NCBI GenBank assembly: GCA_045595285.1
Contig: JAZOAC010000028.1
Coordinates: 1 to 8,521, forward strand
Length of the DNA stretch: 8,521 nucleotides
Origin: UBA1731 sp045595285
GTDB lineage: Bacteria > Verrucomicrobiota > Kiritimatiellia > RFP12 > UBA1067
Direction of reading: 5' to 3'
Each line of letters begins with the position of its first letter. The stretch's first letter is position 1. The notes beneath the pieces are model-generated. The model saw nothing but the letters and a program-made list of their open reading frames with translations, did not search any database and was not told where the DNA came from. Of this stretch, positions 1 through 5,850 are shown one piece after another. A program made the position numbers and the translations under genes.

Positions 1-1
1 A

Positions 2-88
2 ACGAATTCTCCTGAAGTCTCTGACGCATTTGAAGTGGCCCCTAACACATTTACCGTAATGTCGATATTGTTTCGGATAGGGGCTTAA
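2..88 (+). CDS. Possible C-terminal tail of an upstream gene, cut by the window edge
   Basis: This frame is open from the window edge to a TAA at 86-88 and gives 28 residues. The last part, reading FEVAPNTFTVMSIL, resembles the closing beta-strand of many glycoside hydrolases of the alpha-L-arabinofuranosidase type, where a proline-rich turn is followed by a T-V-hydrophobic strand. That similarity is a weak impression from memory. The other two forward frames close at 13-15 and 57-59. Third positions are less GC-rich than in the genes to the right. It would be convergent with the regulator at 175-1302. It could equally be non-coding sequence that happens to be open. Confidence 0.28.
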   Translation, partial: TNSPEVSDAFEVAPNTFTVMSILFRIGA

Positions 89-124
89 GTCCGTTTTTAG
101 GAGGAAATATTTGAAGAGAGACGG

Positions 125-155
125 TGCCGATATGAGTGAACGCAACTTGTCGGCA
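125..155. other. Hairpin in the gap beyond the regulator's 3' end
   Basis: TGCCGA (125-130) pairs perfectly with TCGGCA (150-155) around a 19-nt loop, and G-U pairs could extend the stem. It lies just downstream of the leftward regulator's stop and could help end or stabilise that transcript, but no T-run follows it on either strand, so it is not a canonical intrinsic terminator. The rest of 89-174 holds a strong Shine-Dalgarno-like AGGAGGAAA at 99-107 with no convincing gene behind it. Confidence 0.22.
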
Positions 156-174
156 TTTATGCTGAAGAGATGTG

Positions 175-1302
175 TCAGTAGTGCGCCTTGCGCCATTCGC
201 GCGGGGTCTGGCCGGTGATTCTCCGGAACACTTTGCCAAAATACGAGGCATTGCAGAACCCTGTGGACGCGGCTATCGCAGAAAGCTTTTCCTCTCTAGT
301 CAATATCAGCCTTTTTGCCTCCTCTATCCGGAGATAGGATATTTCCTCAAGGACTGAATGCCCTAGCTCGCGTTTGGACATTGCATTCAGGCGGCGCAGC
401 GGGATCCCGATTTCCGCCGCTATCTGGGACGGTCCGAATCGGGTGGAGATGTTCCGGGAGATGTTCGTTGCGGCGGTGCGCAGTGTCTCGTCCGGTATTG
501 CCACGACATCCGTGGAATGCCGTGTGATCACGCCTTTCGGCTTTGTCTTGACGACAGTGCCGAGATCGGCCTTGCCGTCCATCATTCGCTGGAGCAGCTC
601 GGCCGCCTTCAGGTATTTAAACTTTTCGTCGCGGTCGATGCCTGATATCGACATTGATTTCTTGCATGTGTGTATCCGGTTGTCGTTCGCGCTGAGGATC
701 GCTACGCTGTGTGGGACGGAAATGTTGTTGTCGAGGCATATGCGGGCGATGTATGCGGCATTGTAGGAATTGTAGGTGTAGATGGCCAGCGGTTTTGGGG
801 CGGAAAACAGTTTTTTTCGGGTCCAATCGGCAAGCGCCTTGCGTCCTGCATTCCTTCCAGCCTCTTTCGGCCATATCCAGTACTGCGGCCGTTCTCCGCG
901 CCATGCGGACGCGAATGCGTCGTAGCGTTCGTCGTGCAGACGGGTCCATTCGAACGCAAAGAACGCCGCATGGACGAATCCTCGCTCCATGAAATGGTTT
1001 GCCGCGAGCCTGCCCAGTTCGTCGCTGTCGCTTATCACGGCGCCGAGGCCTTTTCGCCTTTTGATGCCGAACACGTCCACCACCGGAATCTGCCTCCGGA
1101 CGAGCGATTCGAGAAACGCGTTCATCGCCGGTTCGTCAAGGAACATCGAGAGCACTCCGTCGCCGGTCCAGCGCCGCGGAGGATTGTAGCGTTCCGCGAT
1201 TTCAATGTGCCAGTCCATGCGGTCTGCGTACTCGGCTATCACGGAGTAGCAGTTGTCAAGGTAGGGGCCTGCAAGCAGGAGGACGTCGTGATGTGTCTTC
1301 AT
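175..1302 (-). CDS. XylR-family transcriptional regulator (LacI-like sugar sensor fused to AraC DNA-binding domain)
   Basis: This 375-residue protein has the two-part layout of E. coli XylR. Residues about 5-255 form a periplasmic-binding-protein-like sensor domain, with the beta strand DVLLLAG at the start, the SVAILSANDN segment near 199-208, and the family linker KGVITRHSTDVVAI (256-269). Residues about 272-375 form an AraC-type double helix-turn-helix, with IAAEIGIPLRRLNAMSKRELG as the first unit and IAASTGF-ASYFGKVFRRITGQTPREWR as the second, which carries the AraC signature. There is no N-terminal LacI helix-turn-helix, as expected for XylR-type proteins. Such proteins bind a sugar in the cytoplasm and usually activate an adjacent operon; the ligand here is unknown. 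The ATG at 1302 is kept because the first sensor strand begins at residue 6. No clear Shine-Dalgarno precedes it, which fits the near-leaderless promoter upstream. It is divergent from the glycosidase operon, its likely target. Confidence 0.93.
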   Translation of the reverse strand: MKTHHDVLLLAGPYLDNCYSVIAEYADRMDWHIEIAERYNPPRRWTGDGVLSMFLDEPAMNAFLESLVRRQIPVVDVFGIKRRKGLGAVISDSDELGRLAANHFMERGFVHAAFFAFEWTRLHDERYDAFASAWRGERPQYWIWPKEAGRNAGRKALADWTRKKLFSAPKPLAIYTYNSYNAAYIARICLDNNISVPHSVAILSANDNRIHTCKKSMSISGIDRDEKFKYLKAAELLQRMMDGKADLGTVVKTKPKGVITRHSTDVVAIPDETLRTAATNISRNISTRFGPSQIAAEIGIPLRRLNAMSKRELGHSVLEEISYLRIEEAKRLILTREEKLSAIAASTGFCNASYFGKVFRRITGQTPREWRKAHY

Positions 1303-1303
1303 G

Positions 1304-1339
1304 TCCGCTGATTATATCACTTGTGCAGAAAAATGTCAT
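1304..1339 (-). promoter_or_regulatory. Sigma70-type promoter of the leftward regulator gene (near-leaderless)
   Basis: Read on the minus strand, ATGACA (1339-1334, five of six matches to TTGACA) is followed after exactly 17 nt by a perfect TATAAT (1316-1311). Transcription would start around 1305-1303, so the mRNA would begin zero to three bases before the ATG at 1302. This is the best promoter match in the window. A start this close implies leaderless or nearly leaderless translation, which agrees with the missing Shine-Dalgarno. Confidence 0.7.
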
Positions 1340-1344
1340 TTCGC

Positions 1345-1369
1345 ATGTATTAAAATAATACATTATTTT
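1345..1369. promoter_or_regulatory. Two overlapping perfect inverted repeats: candidate operator between the divergent genes
   Basis: ATGTATTA (1345-1352) and TAATACAT (1356-1363) form a perfect 8-bp dyad around AAA. Overlapping it, AAAATAAT (1352-1359) and ATTATTTT (1362-1369) form a second perfect 8-bp dyad around AC. The block sits at about -41 to -65 from the predicted leftward start and about -37 to -61 from the predicted rightward start, where an activator would bind for either gene. The XylR-family protein is the obvious candidate ligand. AraC-type domains more often bind direct repeats, so a different factor is possible, and an AT-rich spacer makes short dyads easier by chance. Confidence 0.5.
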
Positions 1370-1390
1370 GCGTGGCATCTGTGTCGGTTG

Positions 1391-1399
1391 TGGTACAAT
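1391..1399 (+). promoter_or_regulatory. Extended -10 promoter for the glycosidase operon
   Basis: TGG directly followed by TACAAT (1394-1399, five of six matches to TATAAT) forms an extended -10 element. No good -35 hexamer lies 16-18 nt upstream; TTGCGT at 1368-1373 is 20 nt away. The predicted start near 1406 would leave a 26-nt leader holding the Shine-Dalgarno. A promoter with a poor -35 box next to a candidate activator site fits activator-dependent transcription (inference). Confidence 0.5.
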
Positions 1400-1410
1400 G
1401 GCTTGCGAAA

Positions 1411-1419
1411 GGAAAGGAG
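1411..1419 (+). promoter_or_regulatory. Shine-Dalgarno GGAAAGGAG that sets the start of the GH109-type gene
   Basis: The AAGGAG core (1414-1419) lies 12 nt before the ATG at 1432. This is a little long but much better than the 24 nt to the next in-frame ATG at 1444, so 1432 is chosen as the start. Confidence 0.55.
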
Positions 1420-1431
1420 CAGATTTTAGCT

Positions 1432-2844
1432 ATGACCGAAAGAATGGAAAGACGCAGTTTTCTCAAATGCGCGGCCCTGACGGGGGCGGCGCTTGCGGTA
1501 GGAGGTGCATCGGCGGACGCAAAAACCCCCGTGCATCCGACGATGGCCGGTTTCGCTGCCCCGCCGATGGAGCGTATACGCATCGCATTCATAGGAATCG
1601 GTGAGCGCGGAAGCGCGGCTGTCAGACGCGTCAGCCGGATTCCAGGATGCGAGCCTGAAGTGCTTTGCGATCTGCGCAAGGAGGCGGTGGATTCAAACCA
1701 GAAGTGGCTGGAGAAGAACTGTCCGCGCAAGGTGGCCAAGCGTATGTACAGCGGTTACGGCGAATGCTGGAAAGAGGCTTGTGACGATTCTGGCGTAGAC
1801 GTGATCTATGTGGCTGCGCCCGCCTATCTCCATGCGTCGATCGCGCTCTACGGAATGAACGCCGGGAAGCATGTGTTCGTGGAGGTTCCGGCGGCGCGCA
1901 CTATTGACGACTGCTGGAACATCGTTGAGACGAGCGAACGGACCCGCCGCCACTGCATGATGCTCGAGAACTGCTGCTACGGCGAGGAGGAAATGCTCGC
2001 CTGGAATCTCTGTCACGAGGGGCTCCTGGGCAGCATTTCCCATGCAGAGGGAGCGTACATCCACAATCTCACGAAACGCCATCTCGAAAACTCCTTCCGC
2101 AACCGCGGCCACGGCAAGAAGAGCTATTGCAGGGGAAATACGTATCCGACTCATCCCCTGGGACCGATCTGCCAATATCTCGACATCAACCATGGCGACA
2201 GGATGAACACCATCGTGTCGGTGTCGTCCGGCGGATTCACGTGGAAGGACTACATTGCAGAGACGTTCGGACCGGACGACTGGCAGTCGAAGCTCGAGCT
2301 CGATCGCGGCGACATCAACACTTCGATAATAAAGACGGCCAGGGGCCGCACGATAATGCTTCAGTACGACGTAACGACGCCGCGTCCATACTCGCGAATC
2401 AATCTCGTGCAAGGATCGCGCGGATGTTTCTGGGGCTATGGCTTCCCGGCTAGGCTTTATCTGACGAAGGGAAAGCCGGGGACCGAGTCCGGAAAGGACT
2501 GGATGTCCCGCGACGAATACGAAAAGTACGCCGCGAAGTATCGGCATCCGCTGTGGAGGTCCGTCGGCGGAATCGCCAAGAAGGTCGGTGGGCACGGAGG
2601 CATGGATTTCATCATGGATCTCAGGTGGACGTACTGCCTCCAGAACGGCATGCCGCTGGACATGGACGTGTACGATCTTGCGAGCTGGAGCTCCATCGTC
2701 GAATGCTCCCGCAAGAGCGACATCGCCGGCGGCGCTCCGGTCGAAATCCCGGATTTCACGCGCGGGGCATGGAAGACCGCCAAGCCGCGCAAGATCGGAG
2801 ATGTCGATCTCGGAAAGATGGGCATCGATGCGAAAAACGTGTAG
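1432..2844 (+). CDS. Tat-exported Gfo/Idh/MocA-family protein of the GH109 type (alpha-N-acetylgalactosaminidase-like)
   Basis: This 470-residue protein begins with a twin-arginine signal: R7-R8-SFLK, then a hydrophobic stretch to about residue 30. A Rossmann fold follows, with the dinucleotide motif IAFIGIGERG at 51-60 and the Gfo/Idh/MocA motif GKHVFVEVPAA at 145-155. Then come family-typical GH109 blocks: MLENCCYG (177-184), YPTHPLGP (238-245), the DINHGDR segment (251-257), HGGMDFIMD (388-396) and IPDFTRGAWK (439-448). GH109 enzymes keep NAD+ bound and remove terminal alpha-GalNAc through a transient oxidation. The tyrosine of CCYG (183) and histidine of YPTH (241) match positions I associate with catalysis in that family. 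Tat export suits a protein that folds around a cofactor in the cytoplasm. It is the first gene of the rightward operon; the next gene begins 48 nt on. GalNAc specificity is inferred from the family; a related Gfo/Idh/MocA oxidoreductase activity is possible. Confidence 0.85.
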   Translation: MTERMERRSFLKCAALTGAALAVGGASADAKTPVHPTMAGFAAPPMERIRIAFIGIGERGSAAVRRVSRIPGCEPEVLCDLRKEAVDSNQKWLEKNCPRKVAKRMYSGYGECWKEACDDSGVDVIYVAAPAYLHASIALYGMNAGKHVFVEVPAARTIDDCWNIVETSERTRRHCMMLENCCYGEEEMLAWNLCHEGLLGSISHAEGAYIHNLTKRHLENSFRNRGHGKKSYCRGNTYPTHPLGPICQYLDINHGDRMNTIVSVSSGGFTWKDYIAETFGPDDWQSKLELDRGDINTSIIKTARGRTIMLQYDVTTPRPYSRINLVQGSRGCFWGYGFPARLYLTKGKPGTESGKDWMSRDEYEKYAAKYRHPLWRSVGGIAKKVGGHGGMDFIMDLRWTYCLQNGMPLDMDVYDLASWSSIVECSRKSDIAGGAPVEIPDFTRGAWKTAKPRKIGDVDLGKMGIDAKNV

Positions 2845-2892
2845 CGATTGGTTCGGTTCTTTAAGGGAAATGCATACAATGGAGACGATGCA

Positions 2893-3240
2893 ATGAAAAA
2901 ATGCAATGGACGCGGGCTCTGGCGCATGTTCGCCGCATCTGTTTGGGCCGCCGCAGCGGCGACCGTTTGCGCCGATACGGATATCTACGGCAATGAGATC
3001 CGCTATGGCGAAGACGGAACGGTTTCGTACCGTTTTCTCGTTTCGGGGAATCCCGAAATCCAGATGGACGCCAAAAGCAGTGGACTGGCGTCCGAGGCGA
3101 ACGGCCTGGTATCCGGCACGCTTTCGCTTGCGTCGGCCGGATCGGCGATAGAGGCCCGCTACCGCACATGGTTCGCATCCGGTGGCATCGGGCTCGATTC
3201 GTCGGAGTTGAAGCTCGGAATGAGGATAATCTTCAAGTAA
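2893..3240 (+). CDS. Small exported protein of unknown function
   Basis: I do not recognise a family. The 115-residue product has a Sec-type signal peptide: KK near the start, an alanine-rich hydrophobic core at about 11-24, and a likely cut after V-C-A at residue 27. The mature 88 residues alternate polar and hydrophobic positions, as in a small beta protein, and end in a strand, ELKLGMRIIFK. No catalytic motif or cysteine pair is seen; the only cysteines (4 and 26) are in the signal region. The ATG at 2893 is chosen because GGAG (2881-2884) lies 8 nt upstream and the signal peptide starts there; an upstream TTG start would place extra polar residues before it. It follows the GH109-type gene by 48 nt and precedes the SUMF1-fold gene by 34 nt. 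Its pairing with that gene suggests a joint role at the cell surface (inference). Confidence 0.7.
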   Translation: MKKCNGRGLWRMFAASVWAAAAATVCADTDIYGNEIRYGEDGTVSYRFLVSGNPEIQMDAKSSGLASEANGLVSGTLSLASAGSAIEARYRTWFASGGIGLDSSELKLGMRIIFK

Positions 3241-3274
3241 CTGTTTTGCCAATCTACAATCAAGGAGATGGACT

Positions 3275-4624
3275 ATGAACAGAAAAAACGCAATTCTCGG
3301 AATGTTCACAATGGCTTCGGCGGTCGCATTCGCAGGCACGACGCCGGTTGTGACATCGGTGACGATGGTGCAGCCAAATGACACAAGGCGCACCACGGTG
3401 ACCTATACGCTGGACAACGCTCCGTCGGTAGTCACCTTTGACGTGCAGACAAACTATACGGAAAACGGAGTGACCAAATGGGCTTCTATCGGCGGTGCGG
3501 CGGTAAGCAACGCGAAAGGGGCGGTGTGGCGCAAAGTGACCGAAGCCGACAAGAATGCCGACGGGAAATATGAAATCACGTGGCGCCCCGACCAGTCCTG
3601 GCCCGATCACAAGATCGCGGACGGCGGCGCAAGGGCAGTGGTCACGGCATGGGCGCTGGACAATACCCCCGCCTATATGGTGGTGGATATCTCCGCCGCC
3701 GCGAAGCCCAACACCCAAACTTACTATCCTTCGGTCGACCATCTCCCCGGCGGACTTCTCGGAAACGACAACTACCGCACCACGAAGATCGTCATGCGCA
3801 AGATCATGGCGAAGGATGTGGAGTGGACGATGGGATCGACAACGCTTGAGACGAAGCGTAGTACGGATGGACGAGAAAACTCCCATCAGGTGACGCTTAC
3901 CAACAACTACTACATCGGCGTATTCCCCGTAACCCAGGCCCAATGGGACTTGATTCAACCCAATCGTCTCGCTCCTTCCATGTTTGAAAATCCGGCTTTT
4001 CGCGCCATGCGTCCGGTGGAGATGGTGTGCTACAACGAAATCAGAATGTCAAACAACAGCACGAGCAGTGCAGACGGGGCTGCAGAGTGGCCTGCCGCTC
4101 CATACGGGAAGTCTGTTCTGGGCCTTTTGCGTACAAAGACCGGGATCGATTTCGATTTGCCGAGCGACGCGCAATGGGAGTTTGCGGCGAGAGCCGGGAA
4201 TGGCGACACCAAATGGGGGGATGGTTCTGGGATATTGAATATGAACAAGGATGCCAACCTTGACAAGCTTGGACGCTATCAGCAAAACGGCGGCAAGGAG
4301 AATGGAACCGTTTCGCCCAATGCTGATTGTACTGCTGATAATGCTACTGCCATAGTCGGTACATACAAACCGAATGATTGGGGCTTGTACGATATGCACG
4401 GCAATGTGTGGGAACTGTGCCTGGATTGGTATGAGATGGATATAACAACCAGGAACGGTGCAGTTGTCAATGTGAAGGGCTCAACGGATGGTCGCGTGAT
4501 TCGTGGCGGGGCGTGGAACTGGGATGCTCCGTACGCCCGTCCCGCATATCGTAGAAATGTAACATCAGATAAGATGGATGTCAATCTTGGTTTCCGTCTT
4601 GCCTGCACGGCGGGGTTGGAATGA
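3275..4624 (+). CDS. Secreted SUMF1 (formylglycine-generating-enzyme-fold) protein, probably non-catalytic
   Basis: This 449-residue protein has a signal peptide cut after AFA (residue 20). Residues about 22-140 form a beta-rich domain I cannot assign. Residues about 170-449 are an FGE-sulfatase/SUMF1 domain: WTMGS (184-188), NNYYIGVFPVTQAQWDLI (210-227), RPVEM (246-250), DLPSDAQWEFAARAG (294-308), GLYDMHGNVWELCLDWY (370-386), RVIRGGAWNWD (407-417) and NLGFRLA (437-443). In sulfatase-activating FGE a pair of cysteines sits in the stretch after RGG; here that stretch (413-436) has none, so formylglycine formation is unlikely. The fold is related to C-type lectins and often serves in binding. 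AAGGAG at 3262-3267 is 7 nt before the ATG. By hand count GC is about 61% over 3541-3780 but about 49% over 4201-4500, so the C-terminal third differs in composition. No sulfatase gene lies in the window. Confidence 0.85.
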   Translation: MNRKNAILGMFTMASAVAFAGTTPVVTSVTMVQPNDTRRTTVTYTLDNAPSVVTFDVQTNYTENGVTKWASIGGAAVSNAKGAVWRKVTEADKNADGKYEITWRPDQSWPDHKIADGGARAVVTAWALDNTPAYMVVDISAAAKPNTQTYYPSVDHLPGGLLGNDNYRTTKIVMRKIMAKDVEWTMGSTTLETKRSTDGRENSHQVTLTNNYYIGVFPVTQAQWDLIQPNRLAPSMFENPAFRAMRPVEMVCYNEIRMSNNSTSSADGAAEWPAAPYGKSVLGLLRTKTGIDFDLPSDAQWEFAARAGNGDTKWGDGSGILNMNKDANLDKLGRYQQNGGKENGTVSPNADCTADNATAIVGTYKPNDWGLYDMHGNVWELCLDWYEMDITTRNGAVVNVKGSTDGRVIRGGAWNWDAPYARPAYRRNVTSDKMDVNLGFRLACTAGLE

Positions 4625-4710
4625 AGAGTCGTGATTTTCCGAGGGGTGGCCATTGCGGGTGGACTGCCTTCGCAACGGCCTGTCGCTCGATATGGAAAAT
4701 ACGGCAATAA
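4621..4710 (+). pseudogene. Degenerate out-of-frame copy of the SUMF1 C-terminal signature
   Basis: An ATG at 4621 overlaps the SUMF1 stop (ATGA) and opens 29 codons in the -1 frame, ending at TAA 4708-4710. The product contains PRGGHCGWTAFATACRS, which matches the RGG-x-W-...-A-x-x-C-R-S signature at the C-terminal end of FGE-fold domains. It lacks the closing GFR(L/V) strand. The DNA also partly aligns with the SUMF1 gene's own tip: GCCCGTCCCGC-ATAT (from 4535) against GCCTGTCGCTCGATAT (from 4678), and CGTGATT occurs at both sites. It keeps the C-R-S that the intact gene lacks. I read it as the leftover tip of another SUMF1 paralogue. Translation by coupling at the ATGA overlap cannot be excluded. 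Confidence 0.45.
4648..4680 (+). other. Intercistronic hairpin between the SUMF1 and deacetylase-like genes
   Basis: GGCCATTGCG (4648-4657) pairs with CGCAACGGCC (4671-4680) over 10 positions with one A-C mismatch, around a 13-nt loop. It is the strongest hairpin I found in the operon gaps. No T-run follows, so it is not a typical terminator. It could slow RNA decay or lower expression of downstream genes, or be a by-product of the SUMF1-tip remnant that it overlaps. Confidence 0.35.
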
Positions 4711-4734
4711 AAAGAATATGAAAGGGTTTGAAGG

Positions 4735-5826
4735 ATGAATCTGGACAGAAGAGGTTTCCTGTCGGGGATGATTGGTTTCGGGGCTGTAGCCCTATCCCCA
4801 AGAACGGGTGCAGGAAAGGAATCGGCATGTAGCGGAGGGCTGAAGCGTCTCGGACCGATAATAACCGATTGGGAATACCGGCGCAACTCCGCTCTTTCGG
4901 GCAGGTGTGCGGCGATGTACATCGATGACGTGATCTGGCTTTTCCGCGATCTTGCCCGGCAGAGGCCGAAGTCCATGTTCGAGCATCCGTTCCTTGCCAC
5001 GCTCAAGTCGGCGCATGACCGTTACGGCCTGAAAGTGCAGCTCAACTGCTTCTACCGCACGGATGTGTTCTACGGCATGGACGAGTTCTCGCTCGCGGAA
5101 ATGACCGCCGCCTACAAAGGCGAATGGCAGGCCTCCAAGGATTGGCTCCGGCTGGGCTTCCATGCGTATCAGGAGTTTCCTGACTATCCGTTCATCAATG
5201 CGAGCTACGCCGATGTGGCGAAAGTGTTCGACCGCATATGCGGCGAGGTACGGCGCTTCGCTGGAGACGGAGTGTTCACTTTTGCGCTTGTGGGGCATTG
5301 GCTGCCCGTGAGCAAGGCCGGATGCCGTGCGCTGAAGGATCGAGGAGTGAAACTCATCGCCAGCACAGACGGCACCCGCTACGAATACGGCGGAGACCGG
5401 AGCATCCTTCCGTACGGACACGCCATGCGCGTTGAAAGCAACCGTACGCCCGAGTGCGCCCTCTATCGCAGAGAGGCGTATCAAAGTGCGCTCCTTTCGT
5501 CCGCATGCAGCTACAACCATGTCACCGGAGAGCAGAATTCGAAAATGGCGGGCAGGTTCGACTATCTGCACGATAGGGATCTTGGTGTCGGCTTCAAACG
5601 TTTCCGGAGCGGTCCGATGATCAATCTTTGTCCATTGGACAAGATTCCGGAAGAGATGGCGAAAGCGGCGGATTGCGAGCTCCTGGCGTTTGCCGATCAC
5701 GAACAGTACTTCTACCGCGATTACTTTGCCTATCAGCCAGATCACGCCGAGAGGATACTGCTTACGGCGAAGATTGCGCACAATCAGGGCCGTCGCTATA
5801 TCTTCATAGAGGATCTGGTCGCCTAA
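4735..5826 (+). CDS. Tat-exported polysaccharide-deacetylase-like (beta/alpha-barrel) protein
   Basis: The 363-residue product opens with a twin-arginine-type signal (D-R5-R6-GFLSG and a hydrophobic stretch to about 22). The body looks like a glycoside hydrolase/deacetylase-type barrel. MYIDDVIWLF (61-70) holds paired aspartates 64-65 where NodB-type deacetylases have their metal-binding Asp pair. GLKVQLNCFYRTD (98-110) looks like a core strand. LGFHAYQEF (140-148) offers H143 as a candidate metal ligand, VGHWLP (186-191) gives H188, and DHEQYFY (321-327) sits near the C-terminus. The usual NodB H-x-x-x-H motif is not present, so the metal site, if any, differs. I recall similar proteins of unknown function in gut Firmicutes. 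Removal of acetyl groups from a glycan is the best guess, unproven. AAAGGG (4721-4726) lies 8 nt before the ATG at 4735. The next gene starts 24 nt after the stop, so the two are very probably co-transcribed. Confidence 0.7.
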   Translation: MNLDRRGFLSGMIGFGAVALSPRTGAGKESACSGGLKRLGPIITDWEYRRNSALSGRCAAMYIDDVIWLFRDLARQRPKSMFEHPFLATLKSAHDRYGLKVQLNCFYRTDVFYGMDEFSLAEMTAAYKGEWQASKDWLRLGFHAYQEFPDYPFINASYADVAKVFDRICGEVRRFAGDGVFTFALVGHWLPVSKAGCRALKDRGVKLIASTDGTRYEYGGDRSILPYGHAMRVESNRTPECALYRREAYQSALLSSACSYNHVTGEQNSKMAGRFDYLHDRDLGVGFKRFRSGPMINLCPLDKIPEEMAKAADCELLAFADHEQYFYRDYFAYQPDHAERILLTAKIAHNQGRRYIFIEDLVA

Positions 5827-5850
5827 ACTGCGAAAGGGGATTGTCTGACG

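Noticed and set aside
74..98. Intrinsic terminator: CGGA/TCCG stem followed by five Ts
   Set aside because: The stem is only 4 bp with a 12-nt loop, too weak to call.
670..1311. Plus-strand frame of 213 codons opposite the regulator
   Set aside because: The regulator on the other strand has clear family motifs along its whole length; this frame shows none.
1372..1431. GTG start extending the GH109-type protein by 20 residues
   Set aside because: It lies upstream of the predicted transcription start and would bury the twin-arginine motif behind an unrelated hydrophobic stretch.
2875..2880. TACAAT as an internal promoter before the small gene
   Set aside because: Transcription would start after the Shine-Dalgarno at 2881-2884 and there is no suitable -35 box.
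2848..2892. TTG start extending the small exported protein by 15 residues
   Set aside because: There is no ribosome site in front of it, and the signal peptide and Shine-Dalgarno both point to the ATG at 2893.
1693..3396. Open minus-strand frame of 567 codons
   Set aside because: It is antisense to the GH109-type gene, the small exported gene and the start of the SUMF1 gene, with no family signature and no ribosome site.
3275..4624. Sulfatase-activating formylglycine-generating enzyme
   Set aside because: The stretch after RGG lacks the active-site cysteines and no sulfatase gene is present in the window.
4480..4710. Diversity-generating retroelement with variable region and template repeat
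   Set aside because: The fold and position fit, but no reverse transcriptase is in the window and the second copy differs by indels rather than by adenine-specific changes.
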